Origin: an uncultured Chloroflexota bacterium
GTDB lineage: Bacteria; Chloroflexota; Limnocylindria; Limnocylindrales; CSP1-4
DNA: 19,351 nt
Reading direction: 5' to 3'
Assembly (NCBI GenBank): GCA_903928275.1
Contig: CAIYQJ010000209.1
Location: 1-19,351 of the forward strand
Shown here piece after piece: positions 7,527-14,762 of the stretch. Position numbers and translations under genes: made by a program. The notes under the pieces were generated by a model, which was not told the origin of the DNA, searched no databases, and saw only the letters and a program-made list of their open reading frames with translations. Position 1 is the stretch's first letter, and the number at the start of each line of letters is the position of its first letter.

Positions 7527-9118
7527 GCGCGTCAGTGGCACCGGTGGTGTCCGAGGCGGCCGGAGCGCGGATCGCGGCGGCCCGAAGCGCCGGCGGGCGC
7601 CTCCTCGGGGGGATCGGGCTCTCGATCCTGTCGGCCGTGCTGATGATCGTGGCGCAGCGGGAGTACGGCGGGCTCTGGCCGCTCGCGTTCCTCGCGGTCG
7701 TGCCGGCGATCGTCGCCGCCTACCGGTTCATGCCCAGGGGGCTGTCCGGGCTGCCCCTCGGGATCGCCTGGTTCGGCTACTGGACGGCCTGGGCGCTCCT
7801 CAACACGCAGATCGCTCCCGTGCCGGTGCTCGTCGTGGGATCGCTGGTCTTCGGGCTCATCGGCGCACTCATCTCCTCGTTTGACCGGCGCCTGTCCGAT
7901 CTGACCGGTTACCGGCTGTTCCTCCTCCAGCTCCCGGTGACCTGGACGGCGTTCGACATGCTCTACCAGCAGAACCTGGTCATCGGGGGCGAGGGGCAGT
8001 ACTCGTCCCTGGTGGCCCCCGCGCCGCTCCTGCTCCAACCCCTGAGCCTCGTCGGCCAGGCCGGGCTCACGTTCTGGCTGGTCATGGTCAACTGCGCGAT
8101 CGCGCTCGCCGTCATCGCGCTCCTGGACCGCCGGCGGGCACCGGTCGGCGGGGTGCCGGTGCCGTCCCGCGCCCTGCGGGAGGTCGTCGTCACGGGCGCG
8201 GCGGTCTCCGCGGCCTGGGTCGTCGCCGGGGCCGTCATCTTCGGCCAGGTGCGCTCGAGCGAAGGACCGGTGGTGCGCGTGGCGGCGATCCAGCCCGGTG
8301 CCGGGATGGGCTACGACAGCGCGGGCGACGGCGCCGAGACGCCCGAGCTGAAGGCGAAGCTCGTCGAGATGACGAAGGAGGCTGCCGCGCGCGGGGCGCA
8401 GCTGGCGGTCTGGGGGGAGCACCTGCTGACCTTCGACCCGCGCACCGACCCGAGCCGCTTCGTGCAGGAGACCGCCCGGCAGACGGGCATGTACATCGAG
8501 ACCGGGTGGTCCGTCGGCGACCTCCCGCTCGCGAGCAACATGACCGGGCTCTGGGATCCCCAGGGCCAGCTCGTCGGGATCTACTACAAGATCCACCCCG
8601 TGATCATGGACAACGAGGACTTCGTCCAGCCGGTGCGCTACCCGGTCTTCGACACGAGCATCGGCACGATCGGGATGATCATCTGCTTCGACTTCTCGTT
8701 CGAGGAGCCGACCCGCCAGATGGTGAACGGCGGCGCCCAGCTCATGAGCGCGGCGGTGGGGGACTGGTCGAAGTTCGCGCCGATGCGCATCGAGACGGTG
8801 CAGCTGCGCGCCGCGGAGAACCGGGTCCCCTTCGTCAAGAGCGAGCTGATCAACGCGTCCGCCATCGTGGACGCGACCGGGAGCGTCGTGGCGAGCGCGG
8901 ACGTGGGGCCGGACGGCGGCGAGGCCATCCTCGTCGCAGACGTGGCGCTGGGCCCTCGCGGTGCGCCGTACACGGCTCTCGGCCCGCTCTTCGGCTACCT
9001 GTGTGTCCTGCTGCTGGCCGCGAGGGTCGTGCTGCAGGCGCGACTCGAGATCCTCGCGCGGCGGCGCCCGCCCGGTGGCCGTCCCGGCTCGATGGCAGGC
9101 TTCGAAACCTCGGCATGA
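7523..9118 (+). CDS. lnt: Apolipoprotein N-acyltransferase-like protein (carbon-nitrogen hydrolase domain)
   Basis: 531 residues, ATG 7523. The N-terminal ~230 residues hold about seven membrane helices (LLGGIGLSILSAVLMIVAQ, WPLAFLAVVPAIVAAY, VPVLVVGSLVFGLIGALISS, TFWLVMVNCAIALAVIALL, VVTGAAVSAAWVVAGAVIFG). A nitrilase-fold domain follows with the full Glu-Lys-Cys triad: Glu299 in AVWGEHLL, Lys356 in GIYYKIHPV and Cys388 in MIICFDFSF. A last helix (LGPLFGYLCVLLLAARVVL) closes the protein. This is the Lnt layout: transfer of an acyl chain from phospholipid to the N-terminal Cys of lipoproteins at the membrane. The usual WPE and CYE motifs are WGE and CFD here, so substrate use could differ. 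The fucosidase gene starts 18 bp downstream. Family is strong, exact reaction moderate. Confidence 0.85.
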   Translation: MSASVAPVVSEAAGARIAAARSAGGRLLGGIGLSILSAVLMIVAQREYGGLWPLAFLAVVPAIVAAYRFMPRGLSGLPLGIAWFGYWTAWALLNTQIAPVPVLVVGSLVFGLIGALISSFDRRLSDLTGYRLFLLQLPVTWTAFDMLYQQNLVIGGEGQYSSLVAPAPLLLQPLSLVGQAGLTFWLVMVNCAIALAVIALLDRRRAPVGGVPVPSRALREVVVTGAAVSAAWVVAGAVIFGQVRSSEGPVVRVAAIQPGAGMGYDSAGDGAETPELKAKLVEMTKEAAARGAQLAVWGEHLLTFDPRTDPSRFVQETARQTGMYIETGWSVGDLPLASNMTGLWDPQGQLVGIYYKIHPVIMDNEDFVQPVRYPVFDTSIGTIGMIICFDFSFEEPTRQMVNGGAQLMSAAVGDWSKFAPMRIETVQLRAAENRVPFVKSELINASAIVDATGSVVASADVGPDGGEAILVADVALGPRGAPYTALGPLFGYLCVLLLAARVVLQARLEILARRRPPGGRPGSMAGFETSA

Positions 9119-9136
9119 TGAGGAGTGACCCCTGCG

Positions 9137-10603
9137 ATGTATGAGCCCACGTGGGAGTCCGTGCGAGCGCATCCGCTCCCGGACTGGTTCGCCGACGCGA
9201 AGCTCGGCATCTTCCTCCACTGGGGGCTCTTCTCCGTGCCGGGCTGGGCGCCCCAGGTCGCCGATGTCCAGCAGGTCCTCCGCAACGAGGGCCCCGTCGG
9301 GCTCCTCCGCGACAACCCGTACGCCGAGTGGTACCGGAACACGATGCAGCTGGAGGGCTCGCCCACCTGGGCGCACCACCGCGAGACCTATGGCGCCGAC
9401 TTCCCCTACGACGGCTTCATCGAACGGTTCGACGCCGGGACGGCGGCATGCGACGTGGATGCCATCGCCGGGGTCTGCGAAGCGGCCGGGGCACGGTACG
9501 TGGTGCTCACGACGAAGCACCACGAGGGCTTCACGCTGTGGCCCGCATCCACGCCGCATCCGCGGAAGGGCGCATACCACGCGAAGCGCGACCTCGTCGG
9601 CGACGTGACGGATGCCGTGCGGGCGCGCGGCATGCGCATGGGCCTCTACTACTCGGGCGGCTATGACTGGCCGTACAACGACGCCGTCATGCGCGACGCC
9701 GCCGACTCGATCCTCGCCGTCCCGGCGGCGCCGGACTTCGAGCGGTACGTGACCGCGCACGTCCGCGAGATCATCGAGCGGTACGCGCCGTCGGTGCTGT
9801 GGAACGACATCTGCTGGCCCCCCGGCGGGAACCTCGCCGAGCTCTTCGCCTTCTACTACGACACCGTCCCCGACGGGGTCATCAACGATCGTTGGATCCA
9901 GCCGACGGCGAGGCGCGGACGCGTCGAGGACGCCGTGACGCGCGGAGCCGGCGGGCTCGTCCAGCGACTGTGGCAGCACATCCCCGAGGCGAAGCGGGGG
10001 CTGTCGTTCCCGGCGGCCGAGCACTTCGACTTCCGGACCCCGGAATATGCGTCGTTCGACACGATCCAGCCGGGCAAGTGGGAGGCGACGCGCGGCGTTG
10101 GGCATTCGTTCGGGGCGAACCGCAACGAGCGACCCGAGGACATCGTCACGGCCACGGATCTCGTCCGATCCTTCTGCGACATCGTGTCGAAGAACGGCAA
10201 CCTGCTCATCGGCGTCGGGCCGGACGACCGGGGCGCCATCCCCGCGGAGCAGGTGCGGCCACTGCGCGGGCTCGGCGACTGGCTCCGGGACAACGGGGAG
10301 GCGATCTTCGGGACGCGGCCCTGGGACATCCCTGCGACCGAGACGTCCGAAGGCACGCAGGTCCGGTTCACGCAGATGGACGGCGTGCTCTACGCGATCC
10401 TCCTCGACCTGCCGGGTCGGCGGACGTTCAGCCTGCGCGGCATCGACGCGTCGTCCATCCGCGAGGCCGCGCTCCTCGGCGCCGACGAGTCGCTGCCCGT
10501 CACGCACGACGGCGACCTGACGATGTTCACCCTCCCCGAGCGGGTGCCCGTCCAGGCCGCGTATGCGCTGCGGCTCGGGCGGCGGGTTCGCGCGATCCCC
10601 TGA
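9137..10603 (+). CDS. Alpha-L-fucosidase, glycoside hydrolase family 29
   Basis: 488 residues from ATG 9137, with AGGAG at 9121-9125. A GTG at 9125 would overlap that site and is less likely. The GH29 fold is clear: DWFADAKLGIFLHWGLFSVP near the start, AGARYVVLTTKHHEGFTLWP (the HHxGF motif), GMRMGLYYSGGYDWPYND, and VLWNDICWP with the nucleophile Asp224. Later motifs FRTPEYASFDTIQPGKWEA and IVSKNGNLLIGVGPDDRGAI are also family hallmarks; the usual W-G-Y-N is S-F-G-A-N here. The C-terminal ~90 residues form a beta-sandwich-like domain. It hydrolyses terminal alpha-L-fucosides. No signal peptide is visible, so a cytoplasmic site is likely. It probably shares a transcript with lnt (18-bp gap), although no functional link is obvious. 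Confidence 0.92.
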   Translation: MYEPTWESVRAHPLPDWFADAKLGIFLHWGLFSVPGWAPQVADVQQVLRNEGPVGLLRDNPYAEWYRNTMQLEGSPTWAHHRETYGADFPYDGFIERFDAGTAACDVDAIAGVCEAAGARYVVLTTKHHEGFTLWPASTPHPRKGAYHAKRDLVGDVTDAVRARGMRMGLYYSGGYDWPYNDAVMRDAADSILAVPAAPDFERYVTAHVREIIERYAPSVLWNDICWPPGGNLAELFAFYYDTVPDGVINDRWIQPTARRGRVEDAVTRGAGGLVQRLWQHIPEAKRGLSFPAAEHFDFRTPEYASFDTIQPGKWEATRGVGHSFGANRNERPEDIVTATDLVRSFCDIVSKNGNLLIGVGPDDRGAIPAEQVRPLRGLGDWLRDNGEAIFGTRPWDIPATETSEGTQVRFTQMDGVLYAILLDLPGRRTFSLRGIDASSIREAALLGADESLPVTHDGDLTMFTLPERVPVQAAYALRLGRRVRAIP

Positions 10604-10728
10604 GCGCAGGGACGGGGCGAGCGCGGTTCGGCCGCCCTCAGCAGCCGCTGCACGTCCGGTGGGGTCGACCCGTCGCGCCATCCAGCCTGCGGGACCGTGA
10701 CTCTCGGCCCTCGGACATCACATGGGAT

Positions 10729-10743
10729 GCTGAGATAGTCAGC
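10729..10743 (+). promoter_or_regulatory. Palindrome over an extended -10 promoter upstream of the lipoyl/thiol operon
   Basis: GCTGA-GATAG-TCAGC is a perfect 5-bp inverted repeat. Inside it, TG-A-GATAGT (10731-10739) reads as an extended -10 box; no good -35 box is seen, which extended -10 promoters can tolerate. Transcription would start near 10746. The overlap makes it a candidate operator, possibly for the ArsR protein encoded in the operon. The rest of the 261-bp gap 10604-10864 shows no other clear signal. Confidence 0.4.
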
Positions 10744-10745
10744 GC

Positions 10746-10865
10746 ATGCAGAGGTATCGTCGCAGGCTGGAGCGGACGGGGTTGTCGGCCGCGTGGGGTC
10801 CAGCGGCGGACCGTCCCGCTCGCGGCGCGGGCGGTGCCCGCGGATCTCGTCGAAGCGGGCTGTGA
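10746..10865 (+). CDS. Possible 39-residue leader peptide coupled to lpdA
   Basis: ATG 10746 opens a frame (MQRYRRRLERTGLSAAWGPA...) whose TGA shares its last base with the lpdA ATG (TGATG). The predicted transcription start sits at or beside this ATG, so translation could be leaderless, and lpdA itself has no good ribosome binding site. The Arg/Gly-rich composition is also what random frames in this GC content give, so it may be chance. Confidence 0.25.
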   Translation: MQRYRRRLERTGLSAAWGPAADRPARGAGGARGSRRSGL

Positions 10866-12271
10866 TGACCGAGCCGTTCGACGTGGCCGTGCTCGGTGGC
10901 GGTCCGGCCGGTTACGTGGCCGCGCTGCGAGCGGCGCAGCTCGGTGCGCGCGTGGTCGTGGTCGAGAAGGAGCGGGTGGGGGGCACGTGCCTGAACATCG
11001 GCTGCATCCCCACCAAGGCCCTGACCACGTCGACAGAGCTGTTGCTGAAGGCGAGGCGGGCGCACGAGTTCGGCGTCGCCATCCCCACCGCTGCGCCCGA
11101 CCTGCCCGCTCTCATGGAGTACAAGCAGGGTACCGTCGATGCGCTGGTGGGCGGGGTCGAGCACCTGCTGAAGAAGGCGGGTGTCACCCTGCTGCGCGGC
11201 TCCGGTCACCTCGTGGCGCCGACCACCATCGCTGTGCAGGGCGACACGGGCGTTGGCGTGACCGTTTCGGCGCGCCGGCTGATCCTGGCGCCGGGGTCCA
11301 TCACCGCTCGGCCGCCCATCCCCGGCCTGGACCTGACCGGCGTGATGACGAGCACCGAGGCCCTCGACATCACCGACGTGCCCACCCACCTGATCGTCGT
11401 CGGTGGCGGCGTCATCGGCCTGGAGTTCGCGTGCATCTACGAAGCCCTGGGCAGTCGGGTGACGATCCTCGAGATGATGCCCACCCTGCTTCCGGGGGCG
11501 ACCGACGAGGTGATCGCGCAGCGGCTGGCGCTCCTGCTCCGGCGCAGGGGCATGACGGTCATCACCGGCGCGCAGGTCGAGGCGGTCGCGTCCTCGGGGA
11601 GCGGCTTCGCGGTGACCTATCTCGACGCGAAGGGCGTTCCTTCGCGGGTCGAGGGCGATCGCGCGCTCGCAGCGCTGGGGCGCTGGCCGAACACGGACGG
11701 CCTGGGCCTGACCGAGGTCGGCGTGAAGATGGACGGTCGGGCGATCGCGGTGGATGAGCATCTGGCCACGAGCGTGCCCACCGTGTGGGCGGTCGGCGAC
11801 GCGGTCAGCGGTCCCATGCTCGCGCACAAGGCGATGGTCGATGGGCGCGTGGCCGCGGAGAACGCCTGCGGCGGCAGCCGCACCGTGGACTATCGCTCGG
11901 TCCCGAACGTCGTCTTCACGCGGCCCGAGGTCGCCAGCGTCGGCCTGACCGAGGCGCAGGCACGCCAGCGGGGAGCCGACGTGAAGGTCGCCCAGTCCCC
12001 GTTCTCCGCGAATCCGCGGGCGCGGATCCTGGGCGAGACGGATGGGCTGGTGAAGCTCGTGTGCGAAGCGGGCAGTGGCGCGGTTCTCGGGGCCCACATC
12101 CTCGGACCGCACGCGACCGACCTGATCGCCGAAGGTGCCCTGGCCGTCCAGCTCGGGGCCACGGCCGACGACCTGGCCTGGACGACGCACGCCCATCCCA
12201 CGCTGCCCGAAGCCATGCTCGAAGCCGCGCTCGGCTTCCGTGACGCGACGATCCACTTCCGAGCTCGATAG
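10865..12271 (+). CDS. lpdA: Dihydrolipoyl dehydrogenase (E3)
   Basis: 468 residues, the usual E3 length. It has the N-terminal FAD-binding motif VAVLGGGPAGYVAALRAA and the redox disulfide GGTCLNIGCIPTKAL with Cys42 and Cys47. The NAD-binding motif is IVVGGGVIGLEFACIYEALG, and the second FAD motif is VPTVWAVGDAVSG. The C-terminal His444/Glu449 catalytic pair lies in HAHPTLPEAML. All key residues are present, so it should oxidise dihydrolipoamide with NAD+, or run in reverse to reduce a lipoyl group. The GcvH-like gene starts 9 bp downstream, making that lipoyl protein the likely partner. No 2-oxoacid dehydrogenase E1/E2 gene is nearby. The start is ATG 10865; a GTG three bases earlier is possible. 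Confidence 0.95.
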   Translation: MTEPFDVAVLGGGPAGYVAALRAAQLGARVVVVEKERVGGTCLNIGCIPTKALTTSTELLLKARRAHEFGVAIPTAAPDLPALMEYKQGTVDALVGGVEHLLKKAGVTLLRGSGHLVAPTTIAVQGDTGVGVTVSARRLILAPGSITARPPIPGLDLTGVMTSTEALDITDVPTHLIVVGGGVIGLEFACIYEALGSRVTILEMMPTLLPGATDEVIAQRLALLLRRRGMTVITGAQVEAVASSGSGFAVTYLDAKGVPSRVEGDRALAALGRWPNTDGLGLTEVGVKMDGRAIAVDEHLATSVPTVWAVGDAVSGPMLAHKAMVDGRVAAENACGGSRTVDYRSVPNVVFTRPEVASVGLTEAQARQRGADVKVAQSPFSANPRARILGETDGLVKLVCEAGSGAVLGAHILGPHATDLIAEGALAVQLGATADDLAWTTHAHPTLPEAMLEAALGFRDATIHFRAR

Positions 12272-12280
12272 GACGGTCCC

Positions 12281-12730
12281 ATGCCCGACTACCTGGAAAC
12301 CACCGTCGACAAGTTCGTCTTCAGGGTGGCGACCGACCGCCTCTACAGTCCCGAGGGCGTCTGGGCTCTGGCGGTGGGCGACCGGATCCGCATAGGGATG
12401 ACGGACTTCCTCCAGCAGCTCAACGGCGATGTCGCGTTCGCGGAGGTGAAGCCGGAGGGCACGGTGCTCGGGATCGGGGACGAGGTGGCGCTCATCGAGA
12501 CGATCAAGACGAACGTCGGCGTGCCATCGCCGGTCGGCGGCACCGTCGCAGAAGTCAACCCCGCGATGGAGCTCTCACCCGAGGCCATCAACGGGGACCC
12601 GTACGGCGAAGGGTGGCTCGCCCTTGTCGATGCACGCGACTGGCCCACGGATCGCGCCGCGCTCCTAGACCCGGAAGCGTACTTCGAGCTGATGACCGGC
12701 CAGGCCCGGGAGGAAGCGAACAAGCCATGA
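12281..12730 (+). CDS. GcvH-like lipoyl-carrier protein
   Basis: 149 residues. The core matches glycine-cleavage H protein: VGDRIRIGMTDFLQQLNGDV, FAEVKPEGTVLGIGDEVALI, then the lipoylation site ETIKTNVGVPSPVGG with Lys76, and GWLALV near the end. The site reads ETIK rather than the ESVKAAS usual in true GcvH. True GcvH carries methylamine between the P and T proteins, but none of gcvT, gcvP or glyA is here. Beside an E3 gene and several thiol/metal proteins it more likely acts as a dedicated lipoyl redox or thiol carrier, like the lipoate-binding proteins of bacterial sulfur metabolism (inference). The stop overlaps the next start by ATGA. Confidence 0.85.
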   Translation: MPDYLETTVDKFVFRVATDRLYSPEGVWALAVGDRIRIGMTDFLQQLNGDVAFAEVKPEGTVLGIGDEVALIETIKTNVGVPSPVGGTVAEVNPAMELSPEAINGDPYGEGWLALVDARDWPTDRAALLDPEAYFELMTGQAREEANKP

Positions 12731-13155
12731 GCGCTCCGGAGCGCCACGTCGTGATCGTGCCGTGCAGCGGCATCGGCAAGACGTACGGCACGGTCAGTCG
12801 CGAGGCCGCCTACGAGGTGACCGAGGATCTCCGACCCGGGTCCACGCGGCTCGTCGCGCTGTCGCTCCTCGTCCTCGGCGACGACGAGGCGCGGGCGGCC
12901 GTCGCGACGAACCCCACGGTGACGATCGACGGCTGCAAGCTCGGCTGCGCCGAGAAGATGGTGCGAGAGAGTGGGGGAGGGGTCTCTCGGAACTTCGCCG
13001 TGCTGGACGTCTATCGGCGCCACCGGGACCTCAAGCCGGACGGCATCGCCGAGCTCAACGAGGGCGGACTGCAGCTCGCGCATGCGCTCGCCGACGAGGT
13101 CGCCGCCGCCGTCGATGACCTGGCCGCCGGGTTCGAGGCGGTGCACCATGCCTGA
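12727..13155 (+). CDS. DGC-domain putative zinc-binding protein (first copy)
   Basis: 142 residues. It shows the DGC-family pattern: an N-terminal strand with Cys13 in VVIVPCSGIGKTYGTVSREA, then the name-giving TIDGCKLGCAEKMV with Cys70 and Cys74. DGC proteins are annotated as putative zinc-binding and have no settled biochemical function. The helix after C-S-G-x-G is rich in small residues and could bind a phosphate or metal site. It overlaps the lipoyl-carrier stop by ATGA and the next gene by 8 bp, so expression must be closely tied to both. Three conserved cysteines and no membrane segment suggest a soluble metal or persulfide handler (inference). Confidence 0.75.
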   Translation: MSAPERHVVIVPCSGIGKTYGTVSREAAYEVTEDLRPGSTRLVALSLLVLGDDEARAAVATNPTVTIDGCKLGCAEKMVRESGGGVSRNFAVLDVYRRHRDLKPDGIAELNEGGLQLAHALADEVAAAVDDLAAGFEAVHHA

Positions 13156-13882
13156 GCTGCCGCAGCGGAAGGTCGGGATCGTCGCATGCTCCGGCGAGGA
13201 GCTCGCGGAGGGGACCGTGACGCGTCTCGCCGCGCTCCGGGTGCTCCACGAGCTTCGCCCCAGCGAGACGGTGACCATCTGTCTGCCGCTCTTCCTGGCG
13301 GGCGGGGAGGGCGACCGCGCCTTCGCCCGCTTCTATCCGACCATCGCCGTGGACGGGTGTGGGAAGCGATGCGCGGCGCGCGCGACCGAACAGCTGTCGG
13401 GCATGCCTGCCGCGAGCGTCGTCGTGAGCGACCTGGTGAGCGAGGCCGGGCTCGGCCGGCCGGAGGGCGCGCGGCGCCTGGGTGCGAACGGCCAGCAGGC
13501 CGTGGCGATCACTGCCGACCGCATCGCCGGCCTGGTGGATGAGCTTCTCGGCGGACAGTGGAGTCGACGCGCGGGGTCCTTCGTCGGGCTCGAGCCGGCG
13601 GCCCCGTCCGAGGACGCACCTCAGGCAGGCTGCGCGTGCGGGTCCGCTGTCCCGATGCAGACCGTGGACGTGGACGGCCGGGCGGTCCCCCTGGCGGCCC
13701 TGCCGCTCATCTTCGAGCAGTTCCGCGGCGCGGGCAAGGCTCCCGGACCCGAGGTCACCGAGGAGCTGCTCCAGACCGTCAGGATCTACAACGACGTGCC
13801 GGTCGGGACCGACGAGGCGTACCTCGCAGCGCTGGCACACGAGTACGCAGCCTTCTGCAGCGACCAGAAAGGCCGACCATGA
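13148..13882 (+). CDS. DGC-domain putative zinc-binding protein with C-terminal extension (second copy)
   Basis: 244 residues. Residues 8-135 repeat the DGC layout: Cys14 in VGIVACSGEELAEGTVTRLA, then AVDGCGKRCAARATEQL with Cys71 and Cys75. A linker with a Cys-x-Cys motif (QAGCACGSAVP, Cys162 and Cys164) leads to a ~75-residue C-terminal domain (MQTVDVDGRAVPLAALPLIF ... VRIYNDVPVGTDEAYLAALA) that I do not recognise by name. It looks alpha/beta and starts with a V-D-G-x-x-V strand. The start at 13148 overlaps the first DGC gene by 8 bp in another frame. It is likely a paralogue of the preceding gene that may form a complex with it. Confidence 0.72.
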   Translation: MPELPQRKVGIVACSGEELAEGTVTRLAALRVLHELRPSETVTICLPLFLAGGEGDRAFARFYPTIAVDGCGKRCAARATEQLSGMPAASVVVSDLVSEAGLGRPEGARRLGANGQQAVAITADRIAGLVDELLGGQWSRRAGSFVGLEPAAPSEDAPQAGCACGSAVPMQTVDVDGRAVPLAALPLIFEQFRGAGKAPGPEVTEELLQTVRIYNDVPVGTDEAYLAALAHEYAAFCSDQKGRP

Positions 13883-14331
13883 GCCGAACGGCGACCTACC
13901 ACACGACGGTGGCGTGGAAGGGCGAGCACTGGGGCCACATCGCGATGGGCAACGGGCCGGAGATGGCCTTCTCCGCTCCGCCCGACGCCCAGGGGCATCC
14001 CGGCGTGCTGACCCCTGAAGATGCCTTCGTCGCCGCGGCGAACACCTGCGTCATGATGATGTTCATCTGGGCAGCCGAGCGGTTCAGGCTCGACCTGCGG
14101 TCCTACGACTGCCGAGCCGAGGGGACCAAGCTGATCGAGCTGGACCGAACGGAGACCTTCACGCACCTGCGCCTGTGGCCGCAGATCCGCATCGGCGCGG
14201 GGGTTGAACAGCCCGCCGTGGTCGAGGCCCGTGCGCGCCGCGCCCTGGCGTCGGCCCAGAAGTACAGCCTCGTGGCCAACTCCGTGAAGTCCGAGATCGT
14301 CATCGAGCCGACGATCGAGATCGTGCCTTGA
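13879..14331 (+). CDS. OsmC family protein lacking the second redox cysteine
   Basis: 150 residues with the OsmC/Ohr fold: YHTTVAWKGEHWGHIAMGNG, then LTPEDAFVAAANTCVMMMF with the first conserved Cys57, and a C-terminal ALASAQKYSLVANSVKSEI. In redox-active OsmC/Ohr proteins the last segment carries a second cysteine (as in HCPVSNSL or KYCLVSNS); here that position is Ser130. Cys78 (SYDCRAEG) is extra. Known Ohr/OsmC peroxidases are reduced by dihydrolipoamide through E3 and a lipoyl protein, which would match lpdA and the GcvH-like gene upstream. The missing cysteine, however, argues against the standard two-Cys peroxidase cycle. ATGA overlap with the preceding gene. Confidence 0.85.
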   Translation: MSRTATYHTTVAWKGEHWGHIAMGNGPEMAFSAPPDAQGHPGVLTPEDAFVAAANTCVMMMFIWAAERFRLDLRSYDCRAEGTKLIELDRTETFTHLRLWPQIRIGAGVEQPAVVEARARRALASAQKYSLVANSVKSEIVIEPTIEIVP

Positions 14332-14361
14332 CCCGGAGCGACACACCGCCGGAGGTTTTCG

Positions 14362-14691
14362 ATGGTGCCTGACCTGCCGGTCCTCCAGGAGTTGCGGATG
14401 GCAATGCCGGCTCCGGACGTCGGCGAGGCGACGGCGGCTGCGGCTCTCCTCGTGGACCCGGTGAGGGCGAGCATCGTGCGGATGCTCCGCGACGGCCCTG
14501 TCTGCGTCTGCGAGATGGCGGCCGCCCTCGGCGAACGCCAGAACAACGTGTCGAACCACCTGGCCAGGCTCCGCGACGCCGGGCTCGTCCGTGCGAGCCG
14601 CCACGGCGGGGACACGCGCCGGGTCTACTACGAGCGGGACGAGCCGGCGTGCCGGCGGGCGCTCGACGCGCTCGGGGAGGTCCTCGGATGA
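14362..14691 (+). CDS. ArsR family winged-helix repressor with Cys-x-Cys sensor motif
   Basis: 109 residues, with ribosome binding site GGAGG (14351-14355) six bases before ATG 14362. After LVDPVRASIVRMLRDGP comes VCVCEMAAALG with Cys48 and Cys50, the position of the ELCVC metal site of ArsR-type repressors, then the recognition helix QNNVSNHLARLRDAGLV and the wing with RRVYYER. Cys97 could be a third ligand. ArsR proteins leave DNA on binding As(III), Sb(III), Zn, Cd or persulfide, depending on the site. It lies within the operon it probably controls, perhaps through the palindrome at 10729-10743 (inference). No arsenite pump or reductase gene is nearby, so the ligand may be something else, such as a thiol-reactive compound. 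Confidence 0.9.
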   Translation: MVPDLPVLQELRMAMPAPDVGEATAAAALLVDPVRASIVRMLRDGPVCVCEMAAALGERQNNVSNHLARLRDAGLVRASRHGGDTRRVYYERDEPACRRALDALGEVLG

Positions 14692-14762
14692 CGAGGCTCA
14701 TGTTGCGGCCCGCGGACGGCCGCGACCTCATCGCCCACAGAGCGGAAGGAGATCACCGATGA
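14688..14762 (+). CDS. 24-codon ORF bridging arsR and the CxxC protein gene
   Basis: ATG 14688 overlaps the arsR stop (ATGA) and its own TGA overlaps the next ATG (ATGA at 14759). The peptide is MTRLMLRPADGRDLIAHRAE plus four residues. Overlaps at both ends would pass ribosomes from arsR to the next gene. The downstream gene also has its own GGAAGGA site, so the ORF may be chance or a remnant of a deleted gene. Confidence 0.25.
   Translation: MTRLMLRPADGRDLIAHRAEGDHR

Noticed and set aside
7532..10681. A 1049-codon open frame on the minus strand
   Set aside because: It lies antisense to the well-supported lnt and GH29 genes, and its product is Arg/Asp/His-rich with no domain. High GC content removes stop codons from the shadow frame.
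10865..12730. Reading E3 plus the H-like protein as part of a glycine cleavage or pyruvate dehydrogenase operon
   Set aside because: No T, P, E1 or E2 gene is present on either side, and the neighbours are thiol/metal proteins.
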